From contig NZ_KE124774.1 of the NCBI RefSeq assembly GCF_000188155.2, positions 1,432,356 to 1,496,355 on the forward strand: a DNA stretch of 64,000 nucleotides, written 5' to 3'. The notes below the pieces were generated by a model. That model saw nothing but the letters and a program-made list of their open reading frames with translations. It had not been told where the DNA came from and did not search any database. The DNA is from Methylocystis sp. ATCC 49242. GTDB lineage: Bacteria > Pseudomonadota > Alphaproteobacteria > Rhizobiales > Beijerinckiaceae. This document shows positions 58,040 to 64,000 of the stretch, piece after piece. Within the stretch, counting starts at the first letter, position 1, and each line of letters opens with the position of its first letter. The position numbers were made by a program, and so were the translations under genes.

Positions 58040-59540
58040 ACCACGCCTTGATGTCGGCCAGCGCCGGATGCCTCAGGCTCTTTTTCAGATAGGATTCCAC
58101 ACGCGGCAGATGCCCGAGATATTGGGGCTTGCCGTCGCGTTGATCAAGCCGCGCAAAGATGCCGAGCACTTTCGTCGCGCGCTGCGCCGCAAGAATCGAG
58201 TAGGCTTTGGCGAAAGCGGCCATATCGAATGTCGAGTCAGCGTCGCGCCGCAGCTTGGCGTAATGCGCGAGCAACCGCAACTCCAGTTCGTCCGGCACAG
58301 TGACGCGCGCGTCCTGTCCGAGCGAGGCCATGTCATAGGCCGGATGCCCGAGCACGCAATCCTGAAAGTCGATAATGCCGACGCGCGCAATTCCCTCGCG
58401 ACGGTCGAGCCATAGCAGGTTCGGCGAGTGATAGTCGCGCAGCGTCCATGTCGGCGGCGCTGCGGCGACATCGGCCAGCGCCTGACGCCAGAGATTGGTG
58501 AAGATCGCGCGCGCGCCCGAGGCGACTGTCGCCTTCAGATGGCCGACATACCATTCCAGCAGCAGATCCACCTCGACGAGCAGCGCGTCGAGATCGTAGG
58601 GCGGAATGTGGTAATTGCCATCGCCCGCGACGGGCAGCATGTCCGGCAGGCGGCGCGAATGGAGATGCGCGAGCGCCGCTGCGGCTTCGAGATAGCGCTC
58701 CGTGATCGGCCCGTTCGCGTCGACGACGCCCTCGCGGCCGAGGTCTTCCACGATGAGCAGCCCCGCGTCGAGATCCTGGCCGTAAATTTCCGGCGCGGAG
58801 AGTCCCTGCTCACGCAGACCGTTGGCGAGCGCGACGAAGGGCCGGACATTTTCCGCAAGACGCGCGATGGCGCTGTAGGATTTGCCGTAGCGGATCGGCG
58901 GACCGTCGGGACGGGGCGGCGAGATCATCAGGATCGCGCGCTGTCCATTGGGTTTTTCGAGCGTCTCATAGGCGCGGGTCGAGGCGTCGCCGAGCAGGAA
59001 GCTGCGCTTGGCGTCGCTCCACCCTTCCCTGCGCAGAAGCTCGCGCAACGCCTTGAAGGCGGTGAGGCGGGGAGCGTAGGCGCCATGTCCGGAGATGGTG
59101 GCCCGGCGCGCATCGCGATTGTCGGCGTCGGCGAAGCTCAGGCGGATGTCGAGCCGGTCCGGCGGCATAGCATCCAGCGCGCGCTCGGCCCATTCGACGA
59201 GCACGATCGAATCGTCCGTCGCCTCCTCCCAGCCGAGGCCGGCGAGTTCGGACGATGAAGAAATGCGGTAGAAATCGGCGTGCACGATGCGCACGTCGCC
59301 GCTCTCGTAAACCTGCATCAGCGTGAAGGTCGGGCTCGGGGCCTCGAGCGTCGGATCGCCAAGCAGCTTGCGCATCAGCGCCCGGGCGAAGGTCGTCTTG
59401 CCCGCGCCGAGATCGCCGGCGAGCGTCACCGTGTCGCCGACCTTTACAAGCGACGCGATATCCTGCGCTAACGCGATAGTTCCTGCTTCGTCGGCGATGT
59501 CGACGCGCCAGACTGATTTGCCCGCGGCTTCCTCGGTCAT
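58002..59540 (-). CDS. Fusion of TsaE (tRNA t6A ATPase) and AmgK-like sugar kinase
   Basis: A 512-residue fusion. Residues 1-150 are TsaE, the ATPase of the t6A37 tRNA modification complex, with the Walker A motif GDLGAGKT (42-49). From about residue 160 follows an aminoglycoside-phosphotransferase-type kinase with RDYHSPNLLW (about 367-376) and IDFQDC (about 390). Combined with the murU-like gene downstream the kinase is probably AmgK, the anomeric MurNAc/GlcNAc kinase. The start overlaps the stop of the DivL-like gene (ATGA). Such fusions occur in other members of the order. Confidence 0.88.
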   Translation of the reverse strand: MTEEAAGKSVWRVDIADEAGTIALAQDIASLVKVGDTVTLAGDLGAGKTTFARALMRKLLGDPTLEAPSPTFTLMQVYESGDVRIVHADFYRISSSSELAGLGWEEATDDSIVLVEWAERALDAMPPDRLDIRLSFADADNRDARRATISGHGAYAPRLTAFKALRELLRREGWSDAKRSFLLGDASTRAYETLEKPNGQRAILMISPPRPDGPPIRYGKSYSAIARLAENVRPFVALANGLREQGLSAPEIYGQDLDAGLLIVEDLGREGVVDANGPITERYLEAAAALAHLHSRRLPDMLPVAGDGNYHIPPYDLDALLVEVDLLLEWYVGHLKATVASGARAIFTNLWRQALADVAAAPPTWTLRDYHSPNLLWLDRREGIARVGIIDFQDCVLGHPAYDMASLGQDARVTVPDELELRLLAHYAKLRRDADSTFDMAAFAKAYSILAAQRATKVLGIFARLDQRDGKPQYLGHLPRVESYLKKSLRHPALADIKAWYEANLPGLFRDA

Positions 59541-62065
59541 TCCGCACCTCCTCCGGCCGCCGCTGGCCTGTCCTGCTCATTCGCCGCCTGCGCCGGGAAG
59601 ACGCAGGTGACCGTCGTTCCCTCGCCCGGCGCGGAGTCGATGAAGACCTTGCCGCCGTGCAGCTCCATGAAGGCGCGCACGATCGAGAGGCCGAGTCCGA
59701 CGCCACGATGTCGCGAGCCTGCCGTATGCGACTCGAAGCGATCGAAAACGCGTTCGAGCACTTCCGGCGGAATGCCGCGGCCGCGATCGGTGACCTTGAA
59801 CACCACCTCGTCGCCCCGTCGCATGGCTGCGAGCGTCACGGTCTGCCCCGGACGCGAGAAGCCGATGGCGTTGGAGAGAAGATTGAAGAGGATCTGCCGC
59901 ACGCGCTTGGCGTCGCCCCGGAACGTGCCGACATCGTCCATCGCAACGATCTGCACGTCGATCGAATTTTCGGCGAGACGGTCCTGCACGCCCTCGATCG
60001 CCGCGCGCATCGTCGCCTCGGCGTCGACATCGGAAAATTCGAGCTCCAGCGCGTCCTGATCGATCGTCGCGAGATCCAGAATGTCGTCGATGATCGCGAG
60101 CAGCGCGGCCGAGGACTTGCTGACATAGCCCAGATATTCGAGCTGGCGCGGATTGAGCGGGCCGGTCGATTCCTCGCCGAGCAAGTGGACGAAACCGTTG
60201 ATGTTGTTGAGCGGCGAACGCAGCTCGTAGCTGACGTGATGGATGAAGTCGTTGCGCAGTTTCTCGGCGGCGAGCAGCGCCTTGTTCCGGTCGGTGAGCG
60301 CGCGCTCGACATTAACGTCGGCCGTCACATCGACGAAAGTGAGCAGCGCGGCGCCGTCGAGTAGGGATTGCGCCGTGCAATCGAGCACGACGCCGTCACT
60401 GCGCTCGATGCGGCGCGTGAAGCCCTCACGCATTTCTGCGAGGCCCGTGACGAAACATTGCAGCTCCGCCCACGTCTCCGCATTGTCGTGCAGTTTCCTG
60501 CATTGCGCGACTATCGCGTCGAACCGCGGCTTCTTGTCGAGCTGTTCGACATCGAGCCGCCACAATTGCGCAAAGGCCGGATTGCAGAAATTCAGCCGTC
60601 CGTCGGCTCCGAAAACCGCGACGCCCTCGCGCAGCGTCTCGAGCGTCTCGCTCTGCGTGCGGTTGAGCGCATTGAACCGCGTCTCGAGATCGTAGGCCTT
60701 CGTCGTGTCGTCGTAGAGATAGGTGACGCCGCCCTGCGTATTGGGATGCGCAACGACGTCGATGATGCGCCCGTCCGGTAGATGCCAGGTATGGCGGATC
60801 GGCTCGGGCGAGCGATAGGCCTCGAAGAGCCGCTCCTTCCAGGCCTTGTAGTCGCTTTCGACAGGGACTCGCTGCTCGGCGCGCAGCCGGTCGAGGATTT
60901 CGCCGTCCGTCGGCTTTTGTTCGAGGAACGGCGCGTCGATCTGCCAGAGCTTGGCGTAGGCGTCGTTGTGATAGATGAGCCGGCGGCCGCGATCGAAGAT
61001 GGCCACCGCCGTCGGCAACTGATCCAGCGTGCGCACATGCGACTGCATCTGCTGCTGCAGATCGGCGCGCACCGTCTCGACTTCGTGACGGTCGATGGCG
61101 ATCGAGGCCGCCATTTCGGGCGTCGCGGTCTGCGTCACGTCGAGCAGATGGCGCTCGCCGGCGACGACGGCCGGAACCCGCGCACGCCAGACCGCGCCTT
61201 TTTCGAGCGATTGCGCCGCCGCGGCGCGCGCCGGCTGTTCGAGCAGTTCGAGCCCGCGCGCAACGGCGTCCCTGGGCTCCGCCGCCTCGACGGCCGCCGC
61301 ATAAGCGCTGTTGACGAAGGAGAGCCGCCCCTCGGCGTCGCGTATCCAGACCGGCGCCGGCGTCGCCTCCAGCAACGTTCGGAGGCCCGCAAGTTCGTTC
61401 TGCGCCGCCGCATGGCGCTCCCGCAAGCCGATGAGCTCCAGTCGGTCGCCCGAGACTTCGCGTATGCGCAGGACGGCGCTTCCGCCGACGGCGCGGCCCT
61501 CGGCGTCGAAATGGCGCCCGGCGAGTCCGGCGAGCGGCATGCGGAACCCCTCGCCCTTTCGCCGCAGGCTCTCGACGGCGGCTTCGAGGTCCTGCGCGTC
61601 CTTGGGCGCAAGCCAGGCGCCGAAGCCGAGGATGCGGCGCGGCGAAACGGATTCCGCGAGAAGCATCGACGAGGCGTTGATGTCGGGCTCGCTGTCGGGC
61701 CCCGCCCAGGCGATGAGAATCTGCGCCTCGCTCGCGAGAAAGGTCTTGGCGCGATCGAGTCTTGCGCGGGTCTCCTCCAGCTCCTCGACGAGCGCGGCTT
61801 CGCGCCGCTGCCATCTCTTGCGTTCGCTGATATGGGTCAGCGCCACCACGGCGGAGAACAGCGCCAGTCCGCCGCTGAAGGCGAAGCTAACGACCTCCGA
61901 GTCGAAAGGCAGACCGCCGACGAGATTGATGGCTTGCGCCGAGGCCGCCGGGGCGAAGAGCGCGCCGGCGACGAGCGCGGAAACCCCGCCCGCGAGCCGC
62001 GCCCGCAAACGCGCGGCGGACCGGGAAGTCCTTTCACCGGAATGCGGTTCGTCACGTCGCGTCAT
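59537..62065 (-). CDS. DivL-like PAS-domain histidine-kinase homologue with Tyr at the phospho-site
   Basis: 842 residues from ATG 62065. Two N-terminal membrane segments (about 20-38 and 52-75) are followed by a coiled coil, several PAS-type domains (e.g. about 215-310, 340-460, 460-590), a HisKA-type dimerisation helix and a HATPase domain. The H-box reads HVSYELRSPL: the residue aligned with the phospho-acceptor His of SHELRTPL is Tyr613. The ATP-binding boxes (NLLSNAIGFS, DRGRGIP, GVGLGLSI) look intact. This is the feature of DivL, the cell-cycle regulator of Caulobacter. Overlaps the tsaE-amgK gene. Confidence 0.85.
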   Translation of the reverse strand: MTRRDEPHSGERTSRSAARLRARLAGGVSALVAGALFAPAASAQAINLVGGLPFDSEVVSFAFSGGLALFSAVVALTHISERKRWQRREAALVEELEETRARLDRAKTFLASEAQILIAWAGPDSEPDINASSMLLAESVSPRRILGFGAWLAPKDAQDLEAAVESLRRKGEGFRMPLAGLAGRHFDAEGRAVGGSAVLRIREVSGDRLELIGLRERHAAAQNELAGLRTLLEATPAPVWIRDAEGRLSFVNSAYAAAVEAAEPRDAVARGLELLEQPARAAAAQSLEKGAVWRARVPAVVAGERHLLDVTQTATPEMAASIAIDRHEVETVRADLQQQMQSHVRTLDQLPTAVAIFDRGRRLIYHNDAYAKLWQIDAPFLEQKPTDGEILDRLRAEQRVPVESDYKAWKERLFEAYRSPEPIRHTWHLPDGRIIDVVAHPNTQGGVTYLYDDTTKAYDLETRFNALNRTQSETLETLREGVAVFGADGRLNFCNPAFAQLWRLDVEQLDKKPRFDAIVAQCRKLHDNAETWAELQCFVTGLAEMREGFTRRIERSDGVVLDCTAQSLLDGAALLTFVDVTADVNVERALTDRNKALLAAEKLRNDFIHHVSYELRSPLNNINGFVHLLGEESTGPLNPRQLEYLGYVSKSSAALLAIIDDILDLATIDQDALELEFSDVDAEATMRAAIEGVQDRLAENSIDVQIVAMDDVGTFRGDAKRVRQILFNLLSNAIGFSRPGQTVTLAAMRRGDEVVFKVTDRGRGIPPEVLERVFDRFESHTAGSRHRGVGLGLSIVRAFMELHGGKVFIDSAPGEGTTVTCVFPAQAANEQDRPAAAGGGAE

Positions 62066-62357
62066 CGCCGAGACGCCTCCGCTCGCGCACATTCCAGCCT
62101 GCATGTCATGATTACCGGTCTCCACGGTCGATTGCGGGTGCTCTTCACAACAACGCCGTAGGCGGACACCGCGACGAACGCGCAAACGCCGCCTGAAAAG
62201 ACGCGGGCCGTGCGCGTGATCTCCGGGGAGGAGACAAGCGGCTCGCAACTGAAACTCTGCTGAAGCCGGTTCGGTGACGCGCCGTACGAATCACCCCAAT
62301 CTAGAACGCAAGCGACCAAAACGGAATCGTGTTTCTCGATGTAATTTCGCAGTCGTG
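62066..62357. other. Noncoding gap upstream of the DivL-like gene
   Basis: About 290 bases between the ahcY terminator and the DivL-like start. It should hold the promoter of the DivL-tsaE-murU-addBA unit. No clear -35/-10 pair or TTAA-type CtrA box was identified by eye. Confidence 0.4.
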
Positions 62358-62395
62358 AAAAAAAGACGGCCCCGCTCCAGCGAAGGAGGGGGCCG
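62358..62395 (-). terminator. Intrinsic terminator of ahcY
   Basis: On the minus strand CGGCCCC (62395-62389 area) pairs with GGGGCCG, with an inner CTCC/GGAG pair and TTCG-containing loop, followed by C and seven T (62364-62358). It lies about 40 bases past the ahcY stop. A canonical rho-independent terminator. Confidence 0.9.
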
Positions 62396-62436
62396 CGAAG
62401 TCTGGTTTGGGAAAACGAAAGCCGGGGAGGCTCGTA

Positions 62437-63846
62437 TCAGTAGCGGTAATGCTCGGGCTTGAACGGGCCGTTCTTCGGCAGGTTCAGATATTTGGCCTGC
62501 TCGTCCGTCATCTCCGTGAGCTTGACGCCGATCTTGTCGAGGTGGAGCGCCGCGACCTTTTCGTCGAGCTGCTTGGGCAGCGTGTAGACGCCGACAGGAT
62601 ACTGGCCCTGCTTGGTCCACAGCTCGATCTGCGCCAGCGTCTGGTTGGTGAAGGACGCCGACATCACGAAGGACGGATGGCCCGTCGCGCAGCCGAGGTT
62701 CACGAGACGGCCTTCAGCCAGCAGGATGATGCGCTTGCCGTCCTGGAACTCGATCTCGTCGACCTGCGGCTTCACATTGTGCCACTTGAGGTTGCGCAGG
62801 CCGGCGACCTGAATCTCCGAGTCGAAGTGGCCGATGTTGCAGACGATGGCGCGATCCTTCATGGCGCGCATGTGCTCGGTCGTAATGACGTCGACGTTGC
62901 CCGTCGCGGTGCAGAAGATGTCGGCGCGCGAGGCGGCGTCTTCCATCGTCGTCACTTCATAGCCTTCCATCGCCGCCTGCAAGGCGCAGATCGGGTCGAT
63001 TTCGGTCACGAGCACGCGGCAGCCGGCGTTGCGCAGCGAGGCGGCCGAGCCCTTGCCCACGTCGCCATAACCGGCGATGCACGCGACCTTGCCGGCCATC
63101 ATCACGTCGGTCGCGCGGCGGATGCCGTCGACGAGCGACTCGCGGCAGCCATAGAGATTGTCGAACTTCGACTTGGTGACCGAGTCGTTGACGTTGATCG
63201 CCGGCCAGAGGAGCTTGCCCTCCTTGTGCATCACATAGAGGCGATGCACGCCCGTGGTCGTCTCTTCGGTGACGCCCTTGATGGCGGTGGCGTTGCGGCC
63301 GTACCAGCCCGGATTGGCCTTCAGGCGCTTCTTGATCGCGGCGAAGAGGACTTCCTCTTCCTCATTGGTCGCCTTGTCGAGGAAAGCGGTGTCGCCCTGC
63401 TCGGCGCGCAGGCCGAGATGGATGAGGAGCGTGGCGTCGCCGCCGTCGTCCAGGATCATGTTCGGGCAGCCGCCGTCGCCCCACTCGAAGATCTTGTGGG
63501 TGTAGTCCCAATAATCTTCGAGGCTCTCGCCCTTGACGGCGAAGACCGGCGTGCCGGTGGCGGCGATGGCCGCGGCGGCGTGGTCCTGCGTCGAATAGAT
63601 GTTGCAGGAGGCCCAGCGGACGTCGGCGCCCAGCGCCTTCAGCGTCTCGATGAGGACCGCCGTCTGAATGGTCATGTGCAGCGAGCCGGCGATGCGCGCG
63701 CCCTTGAGCGGCTGCGACGGGCCATATTCGGCGCGGGTCGCCATCAGGCCCGGCATTTCGGTCTCGGCGATGTTGAGTTCCTTGCGGCCCCAGTCGGCCA
63801 GCGAAATATCGGCGATGGCGTAATCGTTGAAGTGATGAGCGGTCAT
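62437..63846 (-). CDS. ahcY: Adenosylhomocysteinase
   Basis: Hydrolyses S-adenosylhomocysteine to adenosine and homocysteine, recycling the product of all SAM-dependent methyltransferases. 469 residues, typical bacterial length. The NAD site GYGDVGKG is at about 260-267; the C-terminal KPEHYRY, which reaches into the NAD site of the neighbouring subunit, is complete. It is monocistronic, with its own promoter/operator region and terminator. Confidence 0.98.
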   Translation of the reverse strand: MTAHHFNDYAIADISLADWGRKELNIAETEMPGLMATRAEYGPSQPLKGARIAGSLHMTIQTAVLIETLKALGADVRWASCNIYSTQDHAAAAIAATGTPVFAVKGESLEDYWDYTHKIFEWGDGGCPNMILDDGGDATLLIHLGLRAEQGDTAFLDKATNEEEEVLFAAIKKRLKANPGWYGRNATAIKGVTEETTTGVHRLYVMHKEGKLLWPAINVNDSVTKSKFDNLYGCRESLVDGIRRATDVMMAGKVACIAGYGDVGKGSAASLRNAGCRVLVTEIDPICALQAAMEGYEVTTMEDAASRADIFCTATGNVDVITTEHMRAMKDRAIVCNIGHFDSEIQVAGLRNLKWHNVKPQVDEIEFQDGKRIILLAEGRLVNLGCATGHPSFVMSASFTNQTLAQIELWTKQGQYPVGVYTLPKQLDEKVAALHLDKIGVKLTEMTDEQAKYLNLPKNGPFKPEHYRY

Positions 63847-63893
63847 GAGAATCCTCTGCTCGGGAAGGCCGCCGGCGCCCCGGCGCTGAGGGG

Positions 63894-63950
63894 GCTATAG
63901 CAGGGGTGGAGACAGAAGGCAATAAACATATAAAGATTTGTTTATGTCAA
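63894..63950 (-). promoter_or_regulatory. ahcY promoter and putative AT-rich operator
   Basis: On the minus strand TTGCCTT (63922-63916), 14 bases, GCTATAGC (63901-63894) fits the alphaproteobacterial promoter layout. Just upstream is an inverted repeat ATAAACA (63922-63928) and TGTTTAT (63939-63945) with a 10-base spacer, standing out in GC-rich DNA and touching the -35 box. A perfect TTGACA (63950-63945) overlaps its outer arm and might be a second -35. Genes of the SAM cycle are often controlled by ArsR-type regulators binding such palindromes. Confidence 0.55.
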
Positions 63951-64000
63951 TTCCAGATCCTTTTACCCATACCGATCGTGGGGAGAAGGGGCCGGCAAAC

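Noticed and set aside
1-64000. CRISPR arrays, tRNA, rRNA, prophage or transposase genes
   Set aside because: No regularly spaced repeats, no transposase or integrase motifs, and no recognisable tRNA or rRNA segments were seen by eye; a covariance-model search would be decisive for RNA genes.

Overview
The window is a chromosomal segment of a high-GC alphaproteobacterium, most likely of the order Hyphomicrobiales (Rhizobiales). This rests on a complete 14-gene nuo operon followed directly by birA and an RNase J gene, on an addA/addB pair preceded by murU, a tsaE fusion gene and a DivL-like kinase, and on protein families typical of the group (ATP12 chaperone, phasin, citrate synthase of the 428-residue type). 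A methanotroph of the Methylocystis/Methylosinus type is possible but nothing here proves it. Almost all content is core metabolism and information processing. I see no rRNA, tRNA, CRISPR array, prophage or insertion sequence.

Layout. 1-9.4 kb: 5' part of a GDP-L-fucose synthase gene, a small zincin, a diguanylate cyclase, leuC, an Rsm22-type protein coupled to a VOC protein, rplS, a phasin, a dodecin, a YcjX-type P-loop protein and gltA. 9.6-17.3 kb: gltX, a small membrane protein, a large MscS-type channel, then the elongation factor P module (epmB, epmA, efp; EF-P carries Lys34). 17.4-19.5 kb: an apparently orphan cytosine methylase with a Vsr endonuclease, and a small secreted four-cysteine protein closed by a very clean terminator. 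19.6-36.5 kb: nuoABCDEFGHIJKLMN-birA-rnj on the minus strand, tightly packed with several stop/start overlaps. 36.7-43.5 kb: ATP12 chaperone, a MycE-like methyltransferase, an RluC/D-type pseudouridine synthase, a flavin-reductase-like PPOX protein, a sodium:solute symporter-like protein and small unknowns.

43.6-45.6 kb is the most unusual stretch. It has a fatty acid hydroxylase/sterol desaturase homologue, a divergent SRPBCC protein and a 150-residue stand-alone LOV photoreceptor with all photochemical residues. Base composition here is visibly lower in GC than in the flanks, so it may be an acquired light-responsive module. It is followed by rpsO-pnp with an attenuator hairpin between them and a canonical terminator after pnp.

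48.5-64 kb: a secreted unknown, an AI-2E family permease, an unknown membrane protein, then a coupled minus-strand operon. In transcription order this reads DivL-like pseudo-kinase (Tyr in place of the phospho-acceptor His), tsaE-amgK fusion, murU, addB, addA. It links cell-cycle signalling, tRNA t6A modification, peptidoglycan recycling and recombination. Upstream of it lies ahcY with its own terminator and a promoter/operator region containing an AT-rich palindrome.
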